From NCBI GenBank assembly GCA_017399685.1, contig JAFQBM010000040.1, positions 186,001 through 250,000 on the forward strand: DNA of 64,000 nucleotides, in the 5' to 3' direction. A model generated the notes under the pieces. The model worked only from the letters and a program-made list of their open reading frames with translations, was not told the origin of the DNA and did not search any database. Positions 1-6,968 of this stretch are shown in pieces (within the stretch, counting starts at the first letter, position 1; each line of letters begins with the position of its first letter). Source of the stretch: Lachnospiraceae bacterium (GTDB lineage: Bacteria; Bacillota; Clostridia; Lachnospirales; Lachnospiraceae). Position numbers and translations under genes: made by a program.

Positions 1-1
1 C

Positions 2-358
2 CTAGATAAAGATATTCTGTATCCTGGCAACAAAATATATTCGCCATATACTTGTTTACTTGTACCACAAAGAATTAATATGATTTTTACAAACAAACCT
101 AATACACGTGGACTTCCAAATGGAGTTACAAGAACTAAAGATGGCAGATATGAAGCTGTATGCAATAAAAAGAAATTAGGAGTCTATGATACAGTAGAAG
201 AAACTTTCGCTGCTTATGCCAAAGAGAAAGAAAGAATTATTAAAGAAGTTGCTGATGAATATATAAACATTATTCCTAAAAAAGTATATGATGCTTTGTA
301 TAATTATAAGTTAGATATCAGGTTAGATAAGAATTATCAAAAGACAAAAGAAGAGTAG
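2..358 (+). CDS. HNH/AP2-type homing endonuclease, C-terminal part (5' end outside window)
   Basis: The frame is open from the first bases and reads LDKDILYPGNKIYSP, then VPQRIN, then an AP2-like segment (NTRGLPNGV, LGVYDTVEETFAAY). This is the usual C-terminal half of the HNH/AP2 homing-endonuclease family of Firmicutes phages: the end of the nuclease domain followed by a DNA-binding AP2-type module. The first ATG inside the window (position 80) is not the start. It is the intact counterpart of the broken copy at 38045-38791. Free-standing genes of this type move between phage genomes by cutting alleles that lack them. Confidence 0.75.
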   Translation, partial: LDKDILYPGNKIYSPYTCLLVPQRINMIFTNKPNTRGLPNGVTRTKDGRYEAVCNKKKLGVYDTVEETFAAYAKEKERIIKEVADEYINIIPKKVYDALYNYKLDIRLDKNYQKTKEE

Positions 359-546
359 AGAAATAATACATATAGTGATATAATAGAAAGGACTGTATGT
401 GTATGGAAATTGCAACATATCAAGCTTTCAAATGGAAAGAAAACAATTTTGTATATTAGAGGAAGCAAAGAAGCTAATGAATATTGGGATAAGAAATTAA
501 ATGAAAAATAAATGATTGATTCTATTAGAAGAATTGAGGTGATATT
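359..546 (+). other. Gap with possible small degenerate frame
   Basis: No convincing gene. A frame opening at TTG 410 and ending at 511 gives about 33 residues (LQHIKLSNGKKTI...), and a different frame from ATG 403 gives 18 residues after an AAAGGA at 387-392. The two overlap and could be one frameshifted small gene. An extended -10 promoter lies just upstream at 376-384. Confidence 0.3.
376..384 (+). promoter_or_regulatory. Extended -10 promoter candidate
   Basis: TGATATAAT combines a TGn extension with a perfect TATAAT hexamer. The -35 position (about 356-361, TAGAGA) is poor, as is common for extended -10 promoters. It could drive the genes that begin at 547. Confidence 0.4.
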
Positions 547-1008
547 ATGATAAAAATACAGAAAGAGGCAGTTACAAAAAGATATAGAGAGGATGGTATT
601 TATGAAGAAACAATAATCCAGTTTCACTATGACACCGAAAAGGAAAAATTGAAACATTCAAGAGAAATGCAAGAAAAAGGCTTTGAGGATAGTGGTCAAG
701 TTAGAGAAAACATTGGAGATATGTTACATCCTGAATATGTGTGGTTTGGTAGTTACTACAAGCATATTAAAGTTGAGGATACAAAGTTGCCAGATATGAG
801 AGAAAAAGTTAAAGAATACATATCGGAATTGGATACAGAAATTGATAGATGCACAAAACTTGTAGAAGATAAGATGAAAGAATTAAAAGACAGTAATGTT
901 ATCAAATCTTATACAAATGGTGTTGGGTATGTGAGAATGGAATCAAGATTGCAAACTCTTACAGAAATCAAGAATGATTTGCAAAGTAGATTAGAGGAAT
1001 TGGTATGA
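547..1008 (+). CDS. Hypothetical protein with C-terminal coiled coil (153 aa)
   Basis: Not recognised. ATG start after GAGGTG with good spacing. The N-terminal half is mixed and contains NIGDMLHPEYVWFGSYY. From about residue 78 the protein is long, charged and helical (EKVKEYISELDTEID), which suggests a coiled coil. The stop overlaps the next start by four bases (ATGA), implying translational coupling. Confidence 0.75.
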   Translation: MIKIQKEAVTKRYREDGIYEETIIQFHYDTEKEKLKHSREMQEKGFEDSGQVRENIGDMLHPEYVWFGSYYKHIKVEDTKLPDMREKVKEYISELDTEIDRCTKLVEDKMKELKDSNVIKSYTNGVGYVRMESRLQTLTEIKNDLQSRLEELV

Positions 1009-1184
1009 GTATAAAATTTGCAGACGAAATTGTAAAAGAGATAAAAGACAGAGGAGAAATTCAAGTACAAGAAGGTTATGTAACTGGTGAAGAATTCGAG
1101 AAGTGGTTGATAGATAAGAATATTAATATTCTCACGCTAGAAGAAATTACAAATAATTTAAATATGTTGAATAGCGAAGAGTAG
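1005..1184 (+). CDS. Small hypothetical protein (59 aa)
   Basis: Not recognised. A short acidic helical protein (starts MSIKFADEIVKEI, ends NMLNSEE). It starts inside the upstream stop (ATGA overlap) and its composition matches neighbouring genes. The upstream gene's ribosomes probably re-initiate here. Confidence 0.6.
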   Translation: MSIKFADEIVKEIKDRGEIQVQEGYVTGEEFEKWLIDKNINILTLEEITNNLNMLNSEE

Positions 1185-1186
1185 TT

Positions 1187-1210
1187 AAATTCTGGTTTTT
1201 ATTGGCAAAT
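1187..1210 (+). repeat. Recurrent intergenic element, TTTTATTGGCAAA form
   Basis: The gap right after the stop at 1184 holds AAAT, then CTGG, then TTTTTATTGGCAAAT, ending just before the TTGGAGGT ribosome binding site of the gene at 1224. Similar elements lie at 14820-14839, 20725-20748, 21696-21715, about 42655-42671, 50721-50745 and 58075-58098, always between genes. Function unknown; a phage promoter or RNA-level signal is possible. Confidence 0.45.
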
Positions 1211-1223
1211 TGGAGGTATTAAT

Positions 1224-1550
1224 ATGTTTCATGAAGTAAATGGAATTAAAATTTACGAAAGAAGAAGTTTTGGAATACTCACAAAAGACATAGTAGAACT
1301 AATGAAAGACTATGAGAAGTTTAATGGAGAAGAATATAGAAAATACGAAGGAAATCTTCATCTATTCATAAATGCCAAAACTTCTGACGTATATTTATAT
1401 GATAAAGGTAAATTTGATATAGTATATGATGAAACGGATATGATGGAATGTGTCGGAAAATTATTTGGAATGGAAATAAACCATATGTTTTTTCATGGCG
1501 ATGAATATGGTGGGATTTTATACTTTATAGAACAGAAATTAGAGCAATAG
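1224..1550 (+). CDS. Hypothetical protein (108 aa)
   Basis: Not recognised. ATG behind TTGGAGGTATTAAT, a strong ribosome binding site. Soluble, mixed alpha/beta composition with several aromatic residues and no Cys pair. It follows one of the recurrent intergenic elements and may begin a transcription unit. Confidence 0.7.
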   Translation: MFHEVNGIKIYERRSFGILTKDIVELMKDYEKFNGEEYRKYEGNLHLFINAKTSDVYLYDKGKFDIVYDETDMMECVGKLFGMEINHMFFHGDEYGGILYFIEQKLEQ

Positions 1551-1584
1551 ATTGCTGTTTTTATGGTGGAAATGAGGTGGTATT

Positions 1585-1839
1585 ATGGGTAAAGATATCA
1601 TTATTGATAAAGCAAATAAAGGAAATGGATTTGAGCAAGGTGTTTTATATTGTTTTAACTATCATTTAAAAGGCTTGTGTAATCAATGTAGAGCAAAGGT
1701 TGATTGTCAAAAGGAGCAAAGTATTTTAAGTAATATGGGTAAGGAATTGAAGAAACTTTCTAACAATGAAATGGAAATACATATGAAATCAATAGAAGAG
1801 TATTCATTAAAAGATATAGAGAGGATGATTAGTGTATGA
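1585..1839 (+). CDS. Small four-Cys protein (84 aa)
   Basis: Not recognised. Cysteines at residues 23, 32, 35 and 41 (C-x8-C-x2-C-x5-C) could bind one zinc ion or an iron-sulfur cluster. The rest is a charged helical tail. GAGGTGG ribosome binding site; the stop overlaps the start of the next gene (GTATGATT), so the pair is probably co-translated. Confidence 0.65.
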   Translation: MGKDIIIDKANKGNGFEQGVLYCFNYHLKGLCNQCRAKVDCQKEQSILSNMGKELKKLSNNEMEIHMKSIEEYSLKDIERMISV

Positions 1840-2366
1840 TTAAACATAAATATAGTGTATATGGAGTATCTTGTGTAGGTGGTTCATTATTTAATGGTAC
1901 TTGTGTAGCAGATGATATTATCAAAGCAATAGAACTTTTCAGAGAGAAACAGTGTTCTGTATGGAATATTGAAAGAAAAGAACAGGTTAGTGCAGACGCA
2001 ACAATTGAAATTACCAGTTTAAACATCTTAGGTGGTTATTCTGCTGAAGGCAAATCAAAGACAAATATTTATAGTTTATATAAGAGAATTATGAAACGTG
2101 ACCCAAAAGCAATTGATGATATTAATACTTTGGAAGAAGCAAAAGAAATCATTAAGATGATAACTGGTAATGTCTATCTGAATGGCGAAATGTATAATTT
2201 GCAGCAAGAATATATGGTATTCAGAATGGCGATGGAAGGAAGTAAAGATTGTTTATCATGTTCTAATAGCTGTTCTGAGCAATGTGATGATGGAGATGTT
2301 CTTCATTGTATGGAACGAGACGGAGAAATTGTAGAAGATAATGGATATTGTGATAAATGGAATTAA
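1836..2366 (+). CDS. Hypothetical protein with Cys-rich C-terminus (176 aa)
   Basis: Not recognised. The first 130 residues are a soluble domain. The tail has closely spaced cysteines (CLSCSNSCSEQC, then HCMERDGE and NGYCDKW), a pattern seen in small phage proteins of Clostridia and suggestive of metal binding. It overlaps the previous gene by four bases. Confidence 0.7.
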   Translation: MIKHKYSVYGVSCVGGSLFNGTCVADDIIKAIELFREKQCSVWNIERKEQVSADATIEITSLNILGGYSAEGKSKTNIYSLYKRIMKRDPKAIDDINTLEEAKEIIKMITGNVYLNGEMYNLQQEYMVFRMAMEGSKDCLSCSNSCSEQCDDGDVLHCMERDGEIVEDNGYCDKWN

Positions 2367-2378
2367 GGAGATAATATT

Positions 2379-2687
2379 ATGCAGATATTAAAAAGTGAAG
2401 TGCAAAAATCAGTTACAGTACAACATATTTTAAATGATACAAATAGTATGTGTTTTGTTTATTATGAGCAACCTTTACAGTTTGAGCATTTTTGGATAGA
2501 CAGTAGAGAATATACACATGATGACTTAAAAGAGTGTATTATGAATAATATTCCGACAAAACAATGCGATTATTTGATTGTTTATACTAATCAACCAGAG
2601 ATTGAAATACAAGGTCTGGTCGGATGGCTGGATTATAACAGTTACAAACTCAACTGCAATGAAATTATTGTAACTTGCAGAAAATAA
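2379..2687 (+). CDS. Hypothetical protein (102 aa)
   Basis: Not recognised. ATG after AAGGAGATAATATT. Predominantly beta-type composition with several Tyr and Cys residues, no motif. Last gene before the inserted tnpB, so the original downstream neighbour was probably the gene at 3999. Confidence 0.65.
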   Translation: MQILKSEVQKSVTVQHILNDTNSMCFVYYEQPLQFEHFWIDSREYTHDDLKECIMNNIPTKQCDYLIVYTNQPEIEIQGLVGWLDYNSYKLNCNEIIVTCRK

Positions 2688-2701
2688 TTTTAGCTTTAAA
2701 A

Positions 2702-2715
2702 GGCTGGTTTTAAGG
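2702..2715 (+). repeat. Recurrent intergenic element, GGTTTTAAGR form
   Basis: GGCTGGTTTTAAGG is one example of an element whose fuller form is close to AAATTTCCGTTTTAAGA. Other clear copies: 3962-3979, 4611-4628, 11541-11558, 12194-12210, 18150-18167, 35822-35839, 37721-37738, 39124-39141, 41039-41055, 46645-46662 and 53417-53434. All lie just after a stop codon and 10-30 bases before the next ribosome binding site. Confidence 0.5.
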
Positions 2716-2736
2716 TGGTTTAAAGGAGGTGAGAAT

Positions 2737-3942
2737 ACGAAAGTACGAAGGATAGAACAACATAGAATTAAATTAAATTCCGAGTTTGGAAAATTTGTAG
2801 ACGAGTATTGCTTTAAGTCAAAGAACCTTTACAATTATGCAAACTATATCATAAGGCAAGAATTTATCACTAATGACAAATGGATTAAATATAATGAACT
2901 ATTTCAGTTAGTAAAGGGTTCTGAGCCTTACAAAGATTTGGGAAGTAATGTAGGACAAGGTACTTTAAGAATACTTGATAAGAATTGGAAATCATTCTTT
3001 GTAGCTATTAAAGATTGGTCAAAGCATCCAAATAAATATCTTGGAAGACCAAAATTACCAAGATATAAAGCAAAGGATGGAAGATTTGTATTAAGTCTTG
3101 ACAGCAACAAAGTGAAGTTAAAAGATGGATGGATTCACTTCGCATTGAAACCATTCAAGAAGTTTAATAATCAGTTTAGAACCAAAGCAAAAGACAGAAT
3201 CTTACAATGTAGATTCATTCCTAAAGGAAGTCACTATGTAATGGAAATCGTTTACGAAATGGAAGTTCCTGAATGTAATGAGCAATCAGAACGTATTGCA
3301 GCTATTGATATAGGCGTAGATAATTTCATAACTATGGTAAACAACATCGGAGAACAACCGATTGTAGTTAAAGGTGGAGTTATTAAGTCTATCAATCAAT
3401 ACTACAATAAACAGAAAGCAAAGTTACAAGCAGAACTGAAGACCACTAATAAGAAAGATTGGTCTAAACGATTACAGAAACTTACGGATAAGAGATATGA
3501 AATGATAAAGTATCAAATGCACTGTATCAGTAAATATGTTGTTGATTGGTGTGTACTGTACAACATTGATACTCTTATCGTAGGACATAATGACGAATGG
3601 AAACAGAATAACAAAGGTATGCAGAACTTCACATACATTCCTTATGACTTGTTTATTCAGATGCTTGCTTATAAGTGCGAGAATAATGGAATAAAGTTTA
3701 TAGTACATGAGGAAGGTTATACATCTGGTACAAGTTTTGTTGACGAAGAAGAACCGATTAAGGAGAACTACGACAAGTCAAGACGTGTTCATAGAGGTTT
3801 ATTTATTGGAAATAATGGTATTCAGATTAACGCAGATGTGAATGGAGCATATCAGATAATGAAGAAGGTAATTCCAAATGCTTTTGCAAATGGAATAGAG
3901 GGTGTAGGTTTACACCCATTGACTATCAAATTGGTAGCATAA
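2737..3942 (+). mobile_element. tnpB: TnpB (IS200/IS605-type OrfB), RNA-guided nuclease, with apparent ACG start
   Basis: About 401 residues, a normal TnpB length. RuvC-like residues are visible: D191 in AAIDIGVDNF, E325/E326 in HEEGYTS and D367 in NADVNGA. The sub-motif NDEWKQ replaces the usual glutamate segment, as in TnpB groups where the acidic residue has moved to the EExYTS position. The zinc-finger Cys of the YTSKCS type is missing (YTSGTS). No TnpA lies nearby, so mobility would need help in trans. The coding frame continues upstream of TTG 2938 to AAAGGAGGTGAGAAT followed by ACG, where an ATG would be expected. An omega-RNA would be expected around the 3' end. Nuclease-active or domesticated, unknown. 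Confidence 0.85.
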
Positions 3943-3998
3943 ATGACATGAAAATGTCAATAAATTTCTAGTTTTAAAGAGTTTAGAGGAGGAATTAT

Positions 3999-4346
3999 AT
4001 GATAAATGGAAATATATTAAAATTTGGATATGGTGATATTGCCGTAGGTTCTGATGGATTAACCCAAAGAATGAGTTTCCAACAGTTCAAACCACCTGCT
4101 GAATGTGGTGGTGATGTACCAGAAGATGTAGAATATATTGGAGAAGAAATTGTTTTACAGATTTCTTATGATGAATACCGTGAATTCAATAAGCAGTTGA
4201 AATCTGTTTTATCTAAAGAAATATCTAGTTTTGATTTTAAGGGATATGTATTTGATTTTACAAATTACAACGAAGAAAGTGTGAAGGTTTGCAAGAAGCG
4301 TTCAGAGAGTGCAATGTACAGTTATTTCTTGTGTATGGCAGCATAG
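3999..4346 (+). CDS. Hypothetical protein (115 aa)
   Basis: Not recognised. ATG after GAGGAGGAATTAT. Contains GNILKFGYGDIAVGSDG near the N-terminus and a mixed C-terminal domain. Lies just downstream of tnpB; a GTTTTAAAG element sits between them. Confidence 0.65.
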   Translation: MINGNILKFGYGDIAVGSDGLTQRMSFQQFKPPAECGGDVPEDVEYIGEEIVLQISYDEYREFNKQLKSVLSKEISSFDFKGYVFDFTNYNEESVKVCKKRSESAMYSYFLCMAA

Positions 4347-4401
4347 CTTTGAAATAACTATTTCATTTGATATATAAAAATTTATACAAGGAGTAAACAT
4401 T

Positions 4402-4599
4402 ATGATAAGTGAAGAAAATATAAGAGAATCTATTCATTGTGATAGACAAACAAAACAAGCTTATTTTCTAGGAATGCAGGATTTTGCAGAACTTTTAAAG
4501 GAAAATTCAAATGTTTATACAGGTGAATGTAGTTGTAGAAAAGCTGTTTCAATGGATAAAGTTTTTGAGTTATTAAAAATTGCAACTACAGAAAACTAA
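4402..4599 (+). CDS. Small hypothetical protein (65 aa)
   Basis: Not recognised. ATG after AAGGAG. Contains GECSCRKAVS; otherwise acidic and helical. Last + strand gene before a convergent terminator and the minus-strand repressor. Confidence 0.6.
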   Translation: MISEENIRESIHCDRQTKQAYFLGMQDFAELLKENSNVYTGECSCRKAVSMDKVFELLKIATTEN

Positions 4600-4630
4600 A
4601 ATCTATCCACAAATTGTCCGTTTTAAGACA

Positions 4631-4669
4631 TATTAAAAGCGATACCAATATATAGTATCGCTTTTAATA
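4631..4669. terminator. Bidirectional terminator between convergent genes
   Basis: A perfect 15-bp inverted repeat: TATTAAAAGCGATAC at 4631-4645 and its complement at 4655-4669, with a 9-base loop. AT-rich flanks give runs of T on both strands. It separates the + strand gene ending at 4599 from the - strand gene ending at 4744. Confidence 0.75.
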
Positions 4670-4743
4670 TTTGGTACAAATGTAATATATTATACATTGA
4701 ATCGTATTGAATATTAATGTACACTTTACATAAATGGATTAGA

Positions 4744-5004
4744 TTACTCTTTATTTTGTAATTCACTTAATTTGGATTGATAAGTAAGCAATCGTTTTAA
4801 TTGTTGATTATCAGTAGTAAATAAATCGTTAATAGAACAATCGAGTGCAATACATATTTTTTCAAGAGTATCAAATCTGATTGTGGATGTTTCGCCATTG
4901 CAAATTTTACCTATATTATTTTGAGAAATCCCAGTTTGTTTTCCTAACCAGTAGGGCGTTCTTCCTTGCTGCTCAAGTATCTCGTTAATTTTGAGTGATA
5001 ACAT
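4744..5004 (-). CDS. XRE-family HTH transcriptional regulator (86 aa)
   Basis: A Cro/CI-type helix-turn-helix: the N-terminal 65 residues contain GKQTGISQNNIGKICNGE and the stabilising helix TLEKICIALDCSINDLF. The protein is little more than the DNA-binding domain plus a short charged tail. ATG behind AAAGGAGG. It is divergent from the MazF-like gene across a 145-base region with AT-rich inverted repeats, so it probably represses one or both directions. It could act as the regulator or antitoxin-like partner of the MazF-like gene; this is inference from position. Confidence 0.85.
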   Translation of the reverse strand: MLSLKINEILEQQGRTPYWLGKQTGISQNNIGKICNGETSTIRFDTLEKICIALDCSINDLFTTDNQQLKRLLTYQSKLSELQNKE

Positions 5005-5031
5005 TCGAATTCCTCCTTTCTTTTATGTAAT

Positions 5032-5072
5032 AATATAATATCAAAAAAATATTATATTTTTCAATATTATAT
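5032..5072. promoter_or_regulatory. Operator-like inverted repeats in the divergent promoter region
   Basis: AATATAATAT (5032-5041) and its complement ATATTATATT (5049-5058) flank a 7-base spacer, and a third half-site AATATTATAT lies at 5063-5072. They sit between the XRE gene and the MazF-like gene, next to both predicted promoters, as expected for operators of the XRE protein. On the minus strand TTGAAA (5059-5064) with a TATTAT hexamer about 18 bases on could be its own promoter. Confidence 0.5.
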
Positions 5073-5073
5073 G

Positions 5074-5102
5074 TTGACATATATTATGAAAAGGTATATA
5101 AT
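5074..5102 (+). promoter_or_regulatory. Consensus sigma-70 promoter of the MazF-like gene
   Basis: TTGACA at 5074-5079, a 17-base spacer and TATAAT at 5097-5102: a perfect housekeeping promoter. It faces the gene at 5150 and adjoins the putative operators. Confidence 0.8.
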
Positions 5103-5149
5103 TAATTATATCAAAGGTATATACATATGAAAAGAAAGGAGAAATACAT

Positions 5150-5527
5150 ATGGAACTTCACAGATATGACATAATTGAAGCAGAACTAGATTATGGAACT
5201 GGTTCTATACAGAAAAAGCGAAGACCATATATTATTGTTAGTAATGAAAAAGGCACTACTAACGCAACTATTATTACTGTAATGCCTTTGACATCGGCTA
5301 AAAAGAAGAAACTTCCTGTACATGAGTGTTTAGAGGCATTATCTGAAACAGGATTGACAAGATATTCTATGATTTTAGGTGAACAACCGCAAACAATTTG
5401 CAAAGAAGAAGTTATCAGAAAATTAGGAAATGTTACTGATAAAACACAAAGAAATAATGTTAATAAAGTTTGCTTTAATACATTTTTCTTTGGCGAAAAA
5501 ATAAATTGGGAAGAGGTATTTGCATAA
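5150..5527 (+). CDS. MazF/PemK-like endoribonuclease family protein (125 aa)
   Basis: The N-terminal part matches the MazF/PemK fold: YDIIEAEL at the first strand, GSIQKKRRPYIIVSN (family form G-S-x-Q-x-x-x-RP-x-x-x-x-S-N), then ITVMPLTS and GEQPQTI. Family members cleave mRNA or tRNA in toxin-antitoxin pairs or act as regulators. ATG behind AAAGGAG and a perfect sigma-70 promoter. No MazE-like antitoxin is obvious; the next gene or the divergent XRE protein could fill that role. The C-terminal extension (about residues 95-125) is unusual. Confidence 0.8.
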   Translation: MELHRYDIIEAELDYGTGSIQKKRRPYIIVSNEKGTTNATIITVMPLTSAKKKKLPVHECLEALSETGLTRYSMILGEQPQTICKEEVIRKLGNVTDKTQRNNVNKVCFNTFFFGEKINWEEVFA

Positions 5528-5829
5528 TGGGTGAAATAAAATGTTCGGTGAAAGAGGCTTTGGAATTGTTAAGTTATATGGACGAAGACGCAGAAGTTAT
5601 ATTAAATATTGATGATATAAAAACTTATCAACATATAAAATCAAATAGAATAAAAAGAAAAAAAGGAGAAGAATTGATTAACAAAGCAGACAGTATAGAA
5701 TATCAAGATAATGATTTCTTTGGAAGATTATCATTGTATGGAGTAACTAAAGAAAAAAGTATAGTGCATAATTTACTGTTTGCACAATTAGAACAGATTA
5801 CCAAACGAACGTTCGAAAGTTTTTGTTGA
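5527..5829 (+). CDS. Hypothetical protein downstream of MazF-like gene (100 aa)
   Basis: Not recognised. Starts at ATG 5527, overlapping the stop of the MazF-like gene (TAATG), so the two are coupled. Contains ALELLSYMDEDAEVILNIDD near the N-terminus and a basic middle (NRIKRKKGEE). A partner or antitoxin role is suggested only by coupling. Its 3' end carries the palindrome CGAACGTTCG (5806-5815) and its stop overlaps a -35 element. Confidence 0.65.
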   Translation: MGEIKCSVKEALELLSYMDEDAEVILNIDDIKTYQHIKSNRIKRKKGEELINKADSIEYQDNDFFGRLSLYGVTKEKSIVHNLLFAQLEQITKRTFESFC

Positions 5830-5854
5830 CAAAACAGAACAAGTGTTCTATACT
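5826..5854 (+). promoter_or_regulatory. Promoter with LexA-type (SOS) box in its spacer
   Basis: TTGACA (5826-5831), 17-base spacer, TATACT (5849-5854). The spacer contains GAACAAGTGTTC (5837-5848), which fits the Firmicutes LexA half-sites GAAC-RNRY-GTTC. Such a placement would let LexA block RNA polymerase until DNA damage. Transcription would start near 5861 and meet a strong hairpin at 5882-5932. Confidence 0.65.
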
Positions 5855-5881
5855 GTTCTTATCAGGAAATTAAATAAAAAG

Positions 5882-5932
5882 AAAAAACCTCTATCACGGT
5901 GTTGGCGCACCATAATGTGATAGAAGTTTTTT
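5882..5932. terminator. Long bidirectional hairpin terminator
   Basis: AAAAAACCTCTATCAC (5882-5897) pairs with GTGATAGAAGTTTTTT (5917-5932) with one mismatch; the interior folds again as GGTG-TTGGCG-CACC. T runs exist on both strands, so it can end the short SOS-promoter transcript on + and the small RNA on -. Confidence 0.75.
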
Positions 5933-6000
5933 CGAATAACATACAAAACAAATCATGACCAGAAAGGTCTAGATTTGAACACAGCAGAATCGCTATGCCT
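5882..6000 (-). ncRNA. Probable small RNA on the minus strand (about 115 nt)
   Basis: On the minus strand TTGATT (6028-6033) is followed after 16-17 bases by TAATAA/AATAAT (about 6005-6011), giving a start near 5998. The transcript would contain an extended hairpin (CAAATC with GATTTG enclosing GACC-TTTCT-GGTC, 5949-5977) and end at the hairpin-plus-T-run at 5882-5897. No open frame fits. The layout of promoter, folded body and intrinsic terminator is that of a regulatory RNA. Targets unknown. Confidence 0.5.
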
Positions 6001-6168
6001 TATCATTATTACATATTATCATTAAAAAATCAAGTGTTTTCAAGCATTTCTGCAAAAATTATCCCACTAAAAAAATAATAAAACAAAATAATCCTGATTG
6101 TTGGTACATGTTGTGTCATGTATCTGTGGTTTTTGTATGCAAATTTAAAGAAAAAGGAGATGGTAGTA

Positions 6169-6780
6169 TTGGATTATGTGATAAAAAATCACAATAATGT
6201 GTATATCAGATTAAATGAAAATGGCAGTGCAGTCAGTTGTGGAGAAAAGGATAGAGGTTTTTTCGAGCATTCAAAAGCGAAAAATATTTTAAATAGCCTA
6301 CCTAAAACACTGAAAAAGATGGGATTTTCGGTTGAGCCAGTTCCAGAAATTAAACAAAAAGAAGAGTCTGCCACAAGAGTTTTAGAGAATATTAATTATG
6401 AAGTTCCTGAAACCGTTACAAGATGGGTTGAAAAGTTTGGAAGATGTTCTGATGTGATTGATGAAGCAAAAGAAAGAAAAGAAGAAATAATTGACTCACT
6501 AAAAACATTAGATATCGAATTAGTTGATATTCTACATATCATAGAAATTGAAGCACCAAAAAACATGTTTGCAGCATGGAAAATTTATAAAGCAATTAGA
6601 GAAATCAGAATAAAGAGAAGAAAGTTAAAGGATGAATTACTAATCGTCAAAAACATTACAAGAAATTTAAACTCTTCTTATTTACAGAGAGACAAAATAC
6701 AAAGAGCAATAAATGGATTAGCTAATAGGAAATATACATTTAGAATTATAGAGGAAGGTGATGAAGATGAATTATTATAA
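6169..6780 (+). CDS. Hypothetical coiled-coil protein (203 aa)
   Basis: Not recognised. TTG 6169 is chosen because AAGGAG lies nine bases upstream; the earlier ATG 6118 has no ribosome binding site. The N-terminal part may be a small beta domain (NNVYIRLNENGSAVS). Most of residues 100-200 are charged helix (EAKERKEEIIDSLKTLDIEL). The last bases overlap the next gene. Confidence 0.65.
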   Translation: MDYVIKNHNNVYIRLNENGSAVSCGEKDRGFFEHSKAKNILNSLPKTLKKMGFSVEPVPEIKQKEESATRVLENINYEVPETVTRWVEKFGRCSDVIDEAKERKEEIIDSLKTLDIELVDILHIIEIEAPKNMFAAWKIYKAIREIRIKRRKLKDELLIVKNITRNLNSSYLQRDKIQRAINGLANRKYTFRIIEEGDEDELL

Positions 6781-6946
6781 GATATGTGATAGCAAGATGG
6801 TCGGTGTTATAAACTTTAGTAAGGACAAGCACGAAAAGTTCTGTAGACGTAATAAATATTATTCGCAATTAAGGCACGGAAAACTTGACAGTAAGAAACT
6901 TGATTTCAGAGAAGAATTAATTAAGGCATTACATAAAAGAAAGTAA
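6761..6946 (+). CDS. Small basic hypothetical protein (61 aa)
   Basis: Not recognised. Very basic (KDKHEKFCRRNKYYSQLRHGK), suggesting nucleic-acid contact. Start at ATG 6761 or 6767; GAGG and AAGGTG precede each by six bases. Overlaps the end of the upstream gene and directly precedes the sigma/DUF262 gene. Confidence 0.55.
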   Translation: MKMNYYKICDSKMVGVINFSKDKHEKFCRRNKYYSQLRHGKLDSKKLDFREELIKALHKRK

Positions 6947-6968
6947 TTTATGAAAGTAGGTGCATAAA

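Noticed and set aside
4600-4700. CRISPR-like repeat from the long hairpin at 4631
   Set aside because: A single inverted repeat with no tandem copies or spacers; it is a terminator between convergent genes.
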